Assembly (NCBI GenBank): GCA_030446005.1
Contig: JASUSP010000008.1
Coordinates: 1 to 45,032, forward strand
Reading direction: 5' to 3'
From: Tepidanaerobacteraceae bacterium
Lineage (GTDB): Bacteria > Bacillota > Thermosediminibacteria > Thermosediminibacterales > Thermosediminibacteraceae
Length of the DNA: 45,032 bases
Both the position numbers and the translations under genes were made by a program. The notes beneath the pieces were generated by a model. That model was not told the origin of the DNA, searched no databases, and worked only from the letters and a program-made list of their open reading frames with translations. This document shows, one piece after another, positions 33,429 to 42,754 of the stretch. Position 1 is the first letter of the stretch. Each line of letters begins with the position of its first letter.

Positions 33429-36254
33429 ATGTCAAAGGATAAAATAATAGTTAAAGGAGCAAGGGAGCACAACTTAAAAAACATCGATGTGGAGATACCC
33501 AGGGACAAGCTGGTTGTGATAACGGGTATTTCCGGGTCGGGCAAATCCACTCTGGCCTTCGATACCATTTACGCCGAAGGGCAAAGGCGATATGTGGAGT
33601 CGCTGTCGGCCTACGCCCGCCAGTTTCTGGGCCAGATGGACAAACCAGACGTGGACTATATAGAAGGTTTATCCCCTGCCATCTCCATCGACCAGAAGAC
33701 CACCAGCAAAAACCCCCGTTCCACCGTGGGGACGGTTACCGAAATCTACGACTACTTGAGATTGCTTTATGCAAGGATAGGCCGGCCCCACTGCCCGCGC
33801 TGCGGCAGGGAGATAACCCAGCAGACCGTCGACCAGATGGTGGACGCGGTGATGGAACTGCCTGAAGGCACTAAGATACAGGTGCTTTCACCGGTGGTGC
33901 GGGGAAGGAAAGGTGAACACCAGAAGCTCATCGAAGGAATAAAAAAAGATGGTTTTATGAGGGTAAGGGTCGACGGGGAAATCCGGGAAGTCACGGAAGA
34001 AATAAAGCTGGACAAGAATAAGAAGCATAACATCGATATCATCGTTGACAGGATTATCGTGCGTCCGGGCGTGGAATCAAGGCTTTCCGACTCCATTGAA
34101 ACGGCCCTTGCGAGATCAGGGGGTCTCGTGGTCATAGATGTGATCGGAGAAAAGGAAATACTTTTTTCCCAGAATTTTGCCTGCCCGGACTGCGGCATCA
34201 GCTTAGAGGAACTGTCTCCCAGGATGTTTTCCTTTAACAGTCCCTACGGTGCCTGCCCGGCATGCAGCGGACTCGGGGTAAACATGGAAATCGATCCGGA
34301 CCTTGTAATACCCGATAGGTCAAAGTCCGTGGCCGAAGGTGCTGTAGTGCCTTGGAGCAGCAGCCCCGATGGGTACTATTTTCAGATGCTTCAGGCGGTG
34401 CTGGAGCACTACGGCTATGACGTGGAAACACCGCTGGAGAAGATGGATGAGCGCATGATAGATATTTTGCTATATGGTTCCGACGAGATAATAGACTTTT
34501 ACTACGAAAGCCGCTACGGCAGCACGAGGCACTACCGGGGATATTTCGAAGGCGTTATCAATAATTTAAAGCGGCGATACGAGGAAACGGATTCCGAGTG
34601 GTCCAGGGAAGAGATCGAGCAGTTCATGAGCACGAGGCCCTGCCCCGCCTGCAAGGGGGCAAGGCTAAAGCCGGAAAGCCTTGCGGTAAAGGTGGGAGGC
34701 CTTTCCATAGCCGAGGTGACGGCACTTTCCATAAGGGACGCCATGAAATTTTTCAGCGAACTTGAGCTTACCGAAAAAGAAAGGATTATCGCCCAGCAAA
34801 TATTAAAGGAAATAAAAAATAGGCTGCAATTTTTAATAGACGTAGGATTGGATTATCTAACGCTGGACAGGCCCGCCGGGACGCTTTCCGGCGGCGAGTC
34901 CCAGAGGATAAGGCTTGCCACCCAAATAGGCTCGAGATTGGTAGGAGTCTTATATATACTCGACGAGCCCAGCATAGGGTTGCACCAAAGGGACAACGAG
35001 CGCCTTATAAGAACCTTAAAGGAACTTAGGGACCTGGGAAATACGGTGCTGGTGGTGGAGCACGACGAGGATACCATGAGGGCCGCCGACTATATCATAG
35101 ATATCGGCCCCGGTGCGGGAGAACATGGGGGAAGGGTTGTTGCGGCAGGACCAGTGGAAGTTATTGAAAAATGCGAGGAATCCTTGACCGGAAAGTTCCT
35201 AAGCGGAAAACTTAAAATACCTGTGCCAACGAAAAGGAGAAAGCCCGACGGGCGGTGGATAGTGCTCAGGGGTTGCCGCGAGCACAACCTTAAAGATATA
35301 GACGTGAAATTTCCGGTGGGGCTTTTTACCTGCGTGACGGGGGTTTCGGGTTCCGGAAAGAGCACCCTTGTAAACGAGATCCTTTACAAAGCTTTGAAGG
35401 AAAAGCTATCCGGCGTAAAGACAAGGCCCGGCGACTTCGATGGCATAGAAGGCGTAGAATACGTGGAAAAGGTAATAAACATAGATCAATCTCCAATAGG
35501 CAGGACGCCGAGGTCCAATCCTGCTACATACACCGGAGTTTTTAACGATATCCGGGAGGTCTTTTCGCTAACCCCAGAGGCCAGGATGAGGGGGTACAAA
35601 CCGGGCAGGTTTAGCTTTAACGTAAAAGGCGGTCGGTGCGAAGCATGTAAGGGAGATGGAATAATAAAGATAGAAATGCATTTTCTAGCAGATGTTTACG
35701 TCCCATGCGAGGTATGCAAGGGCAAGCGCTATAACCGGGAAACCTTAGAAGTAAAGTACAAGGGAAAAAGCATCGCCGATGTGCTCGATATGACGGTGGA
35801 CGAAGCACTGGAATTTTTCCAAAACATTCCCAAAATAAGGCGAAAGCTGGAGACATTACGGGATGTGGGGCTGGGGTACATCAAGTTAGGACAGTCTTCC
35901 ACTACGCTGTCGGGAGGCGAAGCCCAGAGAGTAAAGCTTGCTGCCGAGCTTTCGAGGAAGAACAACGGTGGCACGGTGTATATACTGGACGAGCCCACCA
36001 CGGGACTACATCCGGCGGATATAAAAAAGCTCTTGGATGTGCTTCACCGGTTGGTGGATGGGGGAAGTACGGTAATAGTTATCGAGCACAACCTTGATGT
36101 GATAAAAACCGCCGATTATGTAATAGACCTCGGTCCGGAAGGAGGAGATGCGGGAGGCGAGATTGTTGCACAGGGGACTCCGGAAGATGTGGCCGCCAAC
36201 GAGAAGTCTTACACGGGGCATTTTTTAAAGAAAGTTTTGGGATGTGAGAAGTAG
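33429..36254 (+). CDS. uvrA: Excinuclease ABC subunit A
   Basis: This 941-residue damage-recognition ATPase has two ABC modules, with Walker A GISGSGKS and GVSGSGKS and signatures [12 protein letters not shown] and [12 protein letters not shown]. Zinc-binding cysteine pairs are at [30 protein letters not shown] and CEVCKG. ATG 33429 gives the usual UvrA N-terminus ([19 protein letters not shown]). GTG 33420 is an in-frame alternative overlapping the uvrB stop. UvrA loads UvrB on lesions. No terminator follows before the next gene. Confidence 0.97.
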   Translation: MSKDKIIVKGAREHNLKNIDVEIPRDKLVVITGISGSGKSTLAFDTIYAEGQRRYVESLSAYARQFLGQMDKPDVDYIEGLSPAISIDQKTTSKNPRSTVGTVTEIYDYLRLLYARIGRPHCPRCGREITQQTVDQMVDAVMELPEGTKIQVLSPVVRGRKGEHQKLIEGIKKDGFMRVRVDGEIREVTEEIKLDKNKKHNIDIIVDRIIVRPGVESRLSDSIETALARSGGLVVIDVIGEKEILFSQNFACPDCGISLEELSPRMFSFNSPYGACPACSGLGVNMEIDPDLVIPDRSKSVAEGAVVPWSSSPDGYYFQMLQAVLEHYGYDVETPLEKMDERMIDILLYGSDEIIDFYYESRYGSTRHYRGYFEGVINNLKRRYEETDSEWSREEIEQFMSTRPCPACKGARLKPESLAVKVGGLSIAEVTALSIRDAMKFFSELELTEKERIIAQQILKEIKNRLQFLIDVGLDYLTLDRPAGTLSGGESQRIRLATQIGSRLVGVLYILDEPSIGLHQRDNERLIRTLKELRDLGNTVLVVEHDEDTMRAADYIIDIGPGAGEHGGRVVAAGPVEVIEKCEESLTGKFLSGKLKIPVPTKRRKPDGRWIVLRGCREHNLKDIDVKFPVGLFTCVTGVSGSGKSTLVNEILYKALKEKLSGVKTRPGDFDGIEGVEYVEKVINIDQSPIGRTPRSNPATYTGVFNDIREVFSLTPEARMRGYKPGRFSFNVKGGRCEACKGDGIIKIEMHFLADVYVPCEVCKGKRYNRETLEVKYKGKSIADVLDMTVDEALEFFQNIPKIRRKLETLRDVGLGYIKLGQSSTTLSGGEAQRVKLAAELSRKNNGGTVYILDEPTTGLHPADIKKLLDVLHRLVDGGSTVIVIEHNLDVIKTADYVIDLGPEGGDAGGEIVAQGTPEDVAANEKSYTGHFLKKVLGCEK

Positions 36255-36273
36255 ATTAGAGGAGAAATAGGTC

Positions 36274-36537
36274 ATGAAAGGCCTGACACTTATAACGAAA
36301 GGGAAAAATACATGTAAAGCTTTACATCAGCAACTATATGATTTATTGGGGGACAGGGTAAGGATAAAAAGCTATTTTATAGATGGAAATATAAGTAATA
36401 ACATTACTGATGAGTTAATAGTGATCTCCAGCCGCTTAATATATGAAGAGGCAATGAAATTTCTGAATCTAGCTTGTCCCGTTATAATAGCCCGCCGCTC
36501 TATAAACTACCATATTTTCCCTATGCGCCGGGAATAA
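36274..36537 (+). pseudogene. N-terminal fragment of a PrpR_N-type sigma-54 activator
   Basis: These 87 residues match the start of the PrpR_N-like sensor domain found in many sigma-54 activators (ELIVVSSRLIYEEAMKF, then CPVIIARRSINY). After INY the frame runs into unrelated residues and stops at 36535-36537. The expected continuation of the same domain appears in the next frame (YFPYAPGIKEFPKLNIAVTPGELELV) in the overlapping downstream gene. Relatives, as I recall them, carry about 40 more residues between these points, so both a frameshift and an internal deletion are likely. GAGGAGAAA precedes ATG 36274, so this is the authentic gene start. Confidence 0.75.
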
Positions 36538-38186
36538 AGGAGTTTCCAAAGTTAAATATTGCGGTTACTCCTGGTGAGTTGGAATTGGTACCAGATTTTG
36601 TAGAAAAGATAATTGACATAAAAACGAGGAAGATTGACCTTACCACTTTGGTGGAAATTTTGAAGGTTCTTGATCTCCTAGATGAAAAAGCGAATTTGTT
36701 ATCAGCAAGGTATATGAAGGATATAATCGATCTAATAAAAAAGATAAAAAATATGGCAGATTTTAATAGCAGGATAAAAAATCAACTTCAAACTATCATA
36801 AATACCGTTCATGATGGGATCGTTGCTCTTGATGACGAAAACAATTTATCTGCTATAAATCCCATTGCGGAAGAGATATTCGAAATTTGTAGTAAGGAAC
36901 TCCTGGGAACAAATTTAAACAACACAAAAGTAGGCAAAAGGGTATTGTCAATATTAAAAGTTGAACCAACCGAAGGAGAAAAATTTGCCAGGATAAAAGA
37001 TAGGTACGTAGTAATAAAAAGTTCTGAAATAAAAGAAGACCATAAGTTAATAGGAACCGTATATACTATAAAAGATGTCACGGAGATTCAGAGACTAGAA
37101 GAAGAACTCCGGCGAAAGTTACGAAGACATGAACATTTTGCTCGCTATACATTTGACGATATAGTTGGTAACAGCAAATCTATAAGAGAAACTGTAGAGC
37201 TTGCAAGAAGGATAGCTAAGTCCCAATCCCCGGTTTTAATTCAAGGTGAAAGTGGAACAGGAAAAGAACTTTTCGCTCAGGCCATTCACAATGCATCACC
37301 TAGGAGAAGGGGCCCCTTTGTTGCAGTAAATTTTGCAGCGCTTCCCGAGAGCCTTATTGAAAGCGAACTTTTTGGTTATGATGAAGGAGCGTTTACAGGA
37401 GCTAAGAAAGGAGGAATGCCGGGGCTTTTTGAACAAGCTCATGGGGGTACAATATTTTTAGATGAGATAGGAGATGCACCTCTTTCCTTTCAGGTAAGGC
37501 TCTTGAGGGTTCTTCAAGAAAAACAGGTAAGAAGAATTGGAAGTTCAAAAGTAATTCCGATTGATGTAAGGGTTATTTCAGCGACGAATAGGGACTTAAA
37601 AGAACTAGTAGAAAAAGGAGAGTTTAGAAAAGACCTATATTACCGTTTAAGTGTTCTTCCACTGAGGCTTCCTCCATTAAGGGAAAGAAAAGAAGATATT
37701 TTAACTTTGGCTGAAATATTTTATAATGAGTTCTTTCAGGGCAAGCCTCCTAAGAGTGCAATAGAATATTTTGCAGCAATAAAAGAAGCATTATTAAATT
37801 ACGACTGGCCGGGCAATATTAGAGAATTACAAAATGTGGTGGAATACCTAGTAAATGTTTCGCCTGATAAGATTCCTGAACCTGAAATTTTACCGGAAGA
37901 ATTACGAAAAAAATCCGTAAGTCGGCTTGCGGAAACAGGAGATGCTATTAGGATACTTAAGGAAATAGCATTAGCTAATAAAGAGGGACGACCGATAGGA
38001 CGAAGATCCCTTTCAAAAAAAACGGGAATTTCAGAAGGCACCGTCAGAAAAATAATTAATGAATTGGAAGAAATGGGTCTTGTTAAGGTTAGAAGAGGAA
38101 TTAAAGGTTTGGAAATACTCCCAACTGGCAATAGACTAATTACCTCTAACGGGATGTCTGGTATAATAAATGAGTTAAAGAGTTAA
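36474..38186 (+). CDS. Sigma-54 activator, probably the 3' part of a disrupted gene
   Basis: This frame encodes up to 570 residues. The order is the rest of a PrpR_N-like domain (about 15-90), a PAS domain (about 100-205), an AAA+ domain (about 225-455) with Walker A GESGTGKE and the sigma-54 loop GAFTGA, and a C-terminal winged-helix-like domain (about 480-560, SLSKKTGISEGTVRKIINELEEMG). Most relatives end in a Fis-type helix-turn-helix instead. No ribosome site serves TTG 36474, so it is best read as the continuation of the fragment at 36274, joined by a deletion and frameshift. If a downstream start is used, the product would be an activator lacking its sensor. It lies upstream of a -24/-12 promoter and the nhaC-like gene, its probable target. 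Confidence 0.8.
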   Translation: MSRYNSPPLYKLPYFPYAPGIKEFPKLNIAVTPGELELVPDFVEKIIDIKTRKIDLTTLVEILKVLDLLDEKANLLSARYMKDIIDLIKKIKNMADFNSRIKNQLQTIINTVHDGIVALDDENNLSAINPIAEEIFEICSKELLGTNLNNTKVGKRVLSILKVEPTEGEKFARIKDRYVVIKSSEIKEDHKLIGTVYTIKDVTEIQRLEEELRRKLRRHEHFARYTFDDIVGNSKSIRETVELARRIAKSQSPVLIQGESGTGKELFAQAIHNASPRRRGPFVAVNFAALPESLIESELFGYDEGAFTGAKKGGMPGLFEQAHGGTIFLDEIGDAPLSFQVRLLRVLQEKQVRRIGSSKVIPIDVRVISATNRDLKELVEKGEFRKDLYYRLSVLPLRLPPLRERKEDILTLAEIFYNEFFQGKPPKSAIEYFAAIKEALLNYDWPGNIRELQNVVEYLVNVSPDKIPEPEILPEELRKKSVSRLAETGDAIRILKEIALANKEGRPIGRRSLSKKTGISEGTVRKIINELEEMGLVKVRRGIKGLEILPTGNRLITSNGMSGIINELKS

Positions 38187-38193
38187 ATGGGTG

Positions 38194-38234
38194 AAAAGGG
38201 AAGAAAAGGGTAAAAACTTTTTCTTCCCTTTTTT
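38194..38234 (+). terminator. Terminator after the second sigma-54 activator
   Basis: A 13-base stem pairs 38194-38206 (AAAAGGGAAGAAA) with 38220-38232, followed by T to 38234. It separates the activator from the nhaC-like gene. Confidence 0.85.
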
Positions 38235-38311
38235 ATTTATATCCCAAGTCTTTTTCTTTTTAAATTACGAAAATGCGGGATTCCTATAGGAAGTTTTCCA
38301 TTATTCTAAGA

Positions 38312-38327
38312 TGGCATAAATTTTGCT
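38312..38327 (+). promoter_or_regulatory. Sigma-54 promoter of the nhaC-iadA pair
   Basis: TGGCATAAATTTTGCT has GG at 38313-38314 and GC at 38325-38326, exactly 10 bases apart. A perfect 12-base palindrome, TTCCTATAGGAA, lies upstream at 38281-38292. The position after a sigma-54 activator gene supports the call. Confidence 0.85.
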
Positions 38328-38378
38328 AGTTAATATTTGCAAAATTAGTCAAAATCTATATTGTAAGGGGGGATAATT

Positions 38379-39782
38379 TTGACTCAAAAAATTAAAAGAC
38401 AACCTTCTTTAGGTATATCGCTCCTGCCAATTCTTTTCGCAATTATACTCTTAGTGTATGGGGTAGGAATTCTTCGCGCTAATGCGGCCATCATGTTACT
38501 TTTAATATCAATGTTTGTGACTTTTATAAGCATATTCTATTTAGGGTATTCGTGGGAGGAATTACTAGATAAGGGGATAAGACCTACCATCGACAGGGCG
38601 ATGGGAGCCATCCTAATACTAATGATGGTAGGACCGATGGTGGGTGCTTGGTTGGTTTCGGGAACTATACCATATTTCATTTACCTTGGGCTACAAATTC
38701 TGACTCCAAAGACTTTTCTCGTATCAGCTACCGTATTATGCGCAATTTCCTCAATTATGACCGGGACGTCGTGGGGAACCGCTGCAACGCTCGGAGTGGC
38801 ACTCATGGGAGTTGCATACGGTTTGGGTATACCTCTGAGTATAGCTGCAGGTGCGGTGGTTGTAGGCTCTTACCTTGGTGATAAATTAAGCCCTATTTCC
38901 GATACTACCATTTTAGCAGCTGCTACAGCTGAAGTGGATATTTTTGATCATATACGGTCGATGCTATGGACAACAATTCCTGCATTTTTAATATCCTTGA
39001 TAATTTACCAGATTTTCAGTTTTAAAATAGCGGGAAGTATAGATTACAGTCGGATTGAGCAATTGATAAACGGCATTGACGAAACTTTTAATCTGAGTCC
39101 GGTGCTTTTATTACCACCCATAGTAGTTTTTTACCTGTCATATAAAAAAGTGCCGAGTATTCCAGCTTTGTGGATAGGAACTCTTCTTGCGATGTTGCTT
39201 GCTATGACGGTTCAGGGGGCAGGATTTAAAAACGTAGTTACCGCTATGTATAGCGGTGGGAATTTCAAGACACCGGTTCCGGAACTTGATAATCTTTTGA
39301 ACCGTGGCGGTATAACCAGTATGGTATCCTCTATTGCTACGGTGTTCATGGCATACATATTTGCGGGAGAAATGGAATATACTGGTATGCTAGGTACAAT
39401 CCTTGAGGCAATTAAAAAGTCTTTTATAAAGGGCAAGGTAGGTAACCTTATACTTTCGACATCACTGACCGGTATTATTACAGGGCTCGTTACAGGGAAT
39501 TCTTATCTGAGTATAATTGTTCCCGGAAGAATATACCATCCGGTATTTAAAGAATTCGGTATTAAACTCAATGTCCTATCGAGAACTACGGAGGATTCGG
39601 GAACTGTTGTTGTTCCGCTTATCCCATGGAGTGCTGCGGGAGTTTATATGACAGCTACCTTGGGAGTTCCTACTCAATCATACGCTCCTTGGGCTATTAT
39701 GTGTTATCTTGGTTTCATCTTTGCTTGGATTTACGGTTATACTGGAAAAGCTATATGGAAAGAAGAGAAAACCGTCAAATAG
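38379..39782 (+). CDS. NhaC-family sodium/proton antiporter
   Basis: This 467-residue membrane protein has about 12 hydrophobic segments and NhaC-family motifs (SIMTGTSWGTAATLGVALMG, VVVGSYLGDKLSPISDTT, ITGLVTGNSYLSIIVPGRIY). Family members exchange sodium for protons, and some exchange organic acids. TTG 38379 is supported by AAGGGGGGAT ending 5 bases upstream. It is expressed from a -24/-12 promoter and followed by the dipeptidase gene, so an organic or peptide substrate is possible. That is inference. Confidence 0.88.
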   Translation: MTQKIKRQPSLGISLLPILFAIILLVYGVGILRANAAIMLLLISMFVTFISIFYLGYSWEELLDKGIRPTIDRAMGAILILMMVGPMVGAWLVSGTIPYFIYLGLQILTPKTFLVSATVLCAISSIMTGTSWGTAATLGVALMGVAYGLGIPLSIAAGAVVVGSYLGDKLSPISDTTILAAATAEVDIFDHIRSMLWTTIPAFLISLIIYQIFSFKIAGSIDYSRIEQLINGIDETFNLSPVLLLPPIVVFYLSYKKVPSIPALWIGTLLAMLLAMTVQGAGFKNVVTAMYSGGNFKTPVPELDNLLNRGGITSMVSSIATVFMAYIFAGEMEYTGMLGTILEAIKKSFIKGKVGNLILSTSLTGIITGLVTGNSYLSIIVPGRIYHPVFKEFGIKLNVLSRTTEDSGTVVVPLIPWSAAGVYMTATLGVPTQSYAPWAIMCYLGFIFAWIYGYTGKAIWKEEKTVK

Positions 39783-39822
39783 TAAGAAATTCTTTAGTTT
39801 ATATTGCGTGGAGGTGTAATAG

Positions 39823-40996
39823 TTGTTTAAAATCTTAAAAGGTGGCAGACTTTTTTCTCCGAATGACATGGGGAAAAAAGACCTGCTCATAGCTGGTAGC
39901 ATTGTTGCGAATATAGCCGAAGAAATTTCCCCCGCAGATGATTACGGTGAGGTAGAAGTAATAGATGTGAGCTCTAAAATACGTAGTACCCGGATTTCTC
40001 GATCAGCACGTCCATATTATAGGTGGTGGCGGAGAGGCAGGTTTTGCCTCCCGTACCCCAGAAGTCATGCTGAGTGATATTACAAGAGCAGGTATTACTA
40101 CTGTTGTAGGTTGTCTTGGGACCGATGGTACAACACGACACATGACCTCTCTTCTTGCAAAAGCAAGGGGATTGGAGGCAGAAGGAATATCCGCTTATAT
40201 ATATACGGGGTCGTATGAAGTCCCTACACGAACTATAACCGGCAGTGTCAGGAATGATATAATTCTTATAGACAAGGTCTTGGGTGCTGGAGAGATTGCT
40301 ATTTCTGACCACCGTTCGGCACAACCCGATAAGGAAGATATCAAGAAGCTTGCTGCTGAGGCAAGGGTTGGGGGAATACTTAGCGGTAAAGCGGGAGTGC
40401 TCCACCTGCATGTAGGAGATGGGCATCGCAGATTAGGTATGCTTTTTGAAATACTTGAAGAAACCGAAATTCCTATAACACAGTTTACACCAACCCATAT
40501 AAACCGAAATCCCTACCTTTTGGAAGATGGTGTAAAATTTGCAAAAATGGGTGGGCTGATAGATATTACTTCCAGTGTAAGCCCTGCAGCTGGTATAAAG
40601 AAGGCGGTCAAACCTTCAAAGGCAATAAAATATTGCATCGAGCAGGGTGTTCCAATAGAAAACATAACCATGAGCTCAGATGGAAATGGCAGCATGCCGA
40701 TTTTTGATGAAATGGGTAATATCAAGGGACTCATGGTGGCTGAGCTTACTTCATTATATAACGAATTTAAGGATCTCGTACAGGAAGAAGGGATAACCCT
40801 TTCGGATGCTCTCAAAACTATAACTTTAAATCCCGCAAGGTCCTTAAAACTTTATCCCAAAAAAGGAATTCTATGTAAAGGAAGCGATGCCGATATAGTA
40901 GTGCTGGATGATCAGCTCAACATAAGTTACGTATTCGCTAAGGGAAAATGCATGATAAGAGAAGGCGAAGTAGTTGTAAAGGGAACATTTGAGTAA
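39823..40996 (+). pseudogene. iadA: Isoaspartyl dipeptidase (IadA-like), frameshifted
   Basis: The gene encodes a metal-dependent amidohydrolase that cleaves beta-aspartyl dipeptides from damaged proteins. Translation from TTG 39823 (GGAGGTG upstream) is normal up to EVIDVSSK, then leaves frame. The correct sequence resumes one frame over as YVVPGFLDQHVHIIGGGGEAGFAS, with the metal-binding HxH. It continues to 40996 (GTDGTTRH, HLHVGDGHRRLG, SSDGNGSMP). One extra A in the AAAA run at 39976-39979 would explain the change. Reading only from ATG 40067 would lose the metal site. It is either a real +1 mutation or a homopolymer sequencing error. Confidence 0.85.
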
Positions 40997-41009
40997 ATTA
41001 AAATACGGT

Positions 41010-41037
41010 AACCACCCGAACTTTCGGGTGGTTTTTT
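41010..41037 (+). terminator. Terminator after the dipeptidase gene
   Basis: AACCACCCGA (41010-41019) pairs with TCGGGTGGTT (41024-41033) around a 4-base loop, followed by T to 41037. Confidence 0.93.
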
Positions 41038-41103
41038 AATTAGGTATATATTGCTCTCTGCCGACATTCAGTTTCTTGATACTACCTAATCTGACCTTGA
41101 AAG

Positions 41104-41132
41104 TTGTTTATTTTTAAGAGATATAGTAAAAT
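41104..41132 (+). promoter_or_regulatory. Candidate promoter of the stressosome operon
   Basis: TTGTTT (41104-41109) and TAAAAT (41127-41132) are 17 bases apart. An overlapping pair, TTGAAA (41097-41102) and TATAGT (41122-41127), has 19-base spacing. Either may serve; neither is strong. Confidence 0.4.
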
Positions 41133-41184
41133 AAAAATGGGTATTTGTAACCAAATTTTGCGAATACGGGAGGTTATGTTAATA

Positions 41185-41931
41185 ATGAAAGATATTGTGA
41201 TTTCAAGGCTTAATGAACTTGTGAATGAGCTGGCAAAAGAGGAAGAAAAAAAGAAGGCGTGGGAGGATTTTTTGGTAGACTTTGCCGAAGTTTGCGAAAA
41301 AGCGGATTTTAAAGAAAAGCTGAAAACCTCTATTATTAATCTTTTAAATCATGTAAACGAAAAAGAACTGTCAGACGGCATAGGGCTTTTGCATGAGAAG
41401 ATAGACAATTTTCCCGCAGTCGATGTTTACAAGGCACTTATAGAAGTGCTCGGGGAAAAGAATAAAGAAAATCTGGCAAAGATAGCGGAACTCCATGATG
41501 TTCTTGCTGAGCTTTCTACCCCGATTATACAGCTGTGGGAGGATGTACTTCTTGTCCCCATAATTGGTACACTCGACAGCCAGAGGGCGCAGAACATGGT
41601 TGAAAAGCTTCTTGAAAGCATCGCTGACACCAGGGCTAAAGTTGTAATTATCGATGTAACCGGTGTGCCTATGATAGATACGATTGTCGGGGAATTTTTG
41701 ATCGAAATGTTTTCCGCTGTAAAACTTCTGGGAAGCGACGTTATTCTAACGGGCATAAAGCCGGAGATAGCTCATACCCTTGTTAAACTCGGCATTGATT
41801 TTAAAATGGTTATTATAAAAAGAGACCTGGAGAGTGCACTCAAATACACTATCAAACAATTTGAGGAAGGCAAAGAAATAAAGCTTGACAAAAACAGAGG
41901 TAAAAACAGAGGTGATGCGGGTGAAAACTAA
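41185..41931 (+). CDS. rsbR: Stressosome sensor/scaffold protein RsbR
   Basis: This 248-residue protein has a variable helical N-terminal sensor domain (about 1-105), a linker helix and a C-terminal STAS domain (about 115-235). In the STAS domain, IIDVTGVPMIDT places Thr166 at the usual phosphothreonine position. RsbR proteins form the stressosome shell with RsbS and hold RsbT until stress. ATG 41185 is chosen, with GGGAGG 11 bases upstream; ATG 41176 is only 2 bases from that site. It overlaps rsbS by 11 bases. The N-terminal ligand cannot be read. Confidence 0.9.
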   Translation: MKDIVISRLNELVNELAKEEEKKKAWEDFLVDFAEVCEKADFKEKLKTSIINLLNHVNEKELSDGIGLLHEKIDNFPAVDVYKALIEVLGEKNKENLAKIAELHDVLAELSTPIIQLWEDVLLVPIIGTLDSQRAQNMVEKLLESIADTRAKVVIIDVTGVPMIDTIVGEFLIEMFSAVKLLGSDVILTGIKPEIAHTLVKLGIDFKMVIIKRDLESALKYTIKQFEEGKEIKLDKNRGKNRGDAGEN

Positions 41932-42280
41932 GGTTGTGCCGACGATAAAGCTTTACGATTATCTTATTGTTCCCATACAGATTGAGCTGGACGATGCAAC
42001 CGTAGAAAGACTCCAAATGCAGCTGCTAAATGAAATAAGCGAGAAAAAAATTCGAGGAATAATTATAGATGTCAGCATGGTAGATATAATAGACAGCTAC
42101 ATATCATTTGTGCTTTCAGAGACTGCTGCTATGGCCAAAGCTATGGGCTGTTACACAGTAATCTGCAAAATTCAACCACAGGTGGCGCTTACACTTGCAC
42201 AGATGGGTATAAAACTGAAGGATGCTTTTACAGCAAACAGCCTGGAAAGAGCTATTGAGATCCTGAACCAGCTTGATTAA
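41921..42280 (+). CDS. rsbS: Stressosome scaffold protein RsbS
   Basis: This 119-residue single STAS-domain protein forms the stressosome core with RsbR and is phosphorylated by RsbT. GTG 41921, with GAGGTG at 41909-41914, places the phosphorylatable serine of DSYI at residue 59, the same number as in Bacillus RsbS. This supports the start over ATG 41915 or TTG 41885. GIIIDVSMVDIID and KIQPQVALTLAQMGI are typical of the family. Confidence 0.92.
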   Translation: MKTKVVPTIKLYDYLIVPIQIELDDATVERLQMQLLNEISEKKIRGIIIDVSMVDIIDSYISFVLSETAAMAKAMGCYTVICKIQPQVALTLAQMGIKLKDAFTANSLERAIEILNQLD

Positions 42281-42295
42281 AATGGCGGAGTGATA

Positions 42296-42754
42296 ATGAT
42301 GAATTATCAAAATTTTAAAGACATAGATATAAATGTTCACGATTACGATATAGTTCTAAAGATAAAAGACGAAAATGATATATCGGTTGCAAGACAGATG
42401 GCAAAAAGTTTTGCGCAGAAACACAATTTTTCGCTTGCCGATGTAACAAAAATAGCCACGGCCGTATCGGAACTTTCGAGAAACATATACAGGTATGCAA
42501 AAGAGGGGTATATTTACATAAAAAAGAAAGAAACTGAGCCAGATAAAGATATATCAATAGAAATTATTGCGTACGATAGAGGCCCTGGAATAGAAAATGT
42601 GGAGCGAGCCGTAGCCGGAGGTTATACGACGTCCGAAAGGAGTCTGGGTTTAGGATTAGCCGGTGTCAGAAGACTTATGGACAGCTTCTATATAATGTCT
42701 GAAGTGGGTAAGGGGACTATTGTGGTGGCGGAAAAGAGGAGGCGCAAATTTTGA
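42296..42754 (+). CDS. rsbT: Serine/threonine kinase RsbT
   Basis: This 152-residue GHKL-type kinase phosphorylates RsbS and RsbR on stress, then leaves the stressosome to activate a partner with an RsbU_N domain. The N box (TAVSELSRNIYRYA), G1 box (YDRGPGIE) and G2 box (LGLGLAGVRRLMD) are all intact. GGCGGAG lies upstream; ATG 42296 or 42299 and GTG 42290 are possible starts. It overlaps the next gene by 4 bases. The only RsbU_N partner in the window is the GGDEF protein two genes downstream. Confidence 0.92.
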   Translation: MMNYQNFKDIDINVHDYDIVLKIKDENDISVARQMAKSFAQKHNFSLADVTKIATAVSELSRNIYRYAKEGYIYIKKKETEPDKDISIEIIAYDRGPGIENVERAVAGGYTTSERSLGLGLAGVRRLMDSFYIMSEVGKGTIVVAEKRRRKF

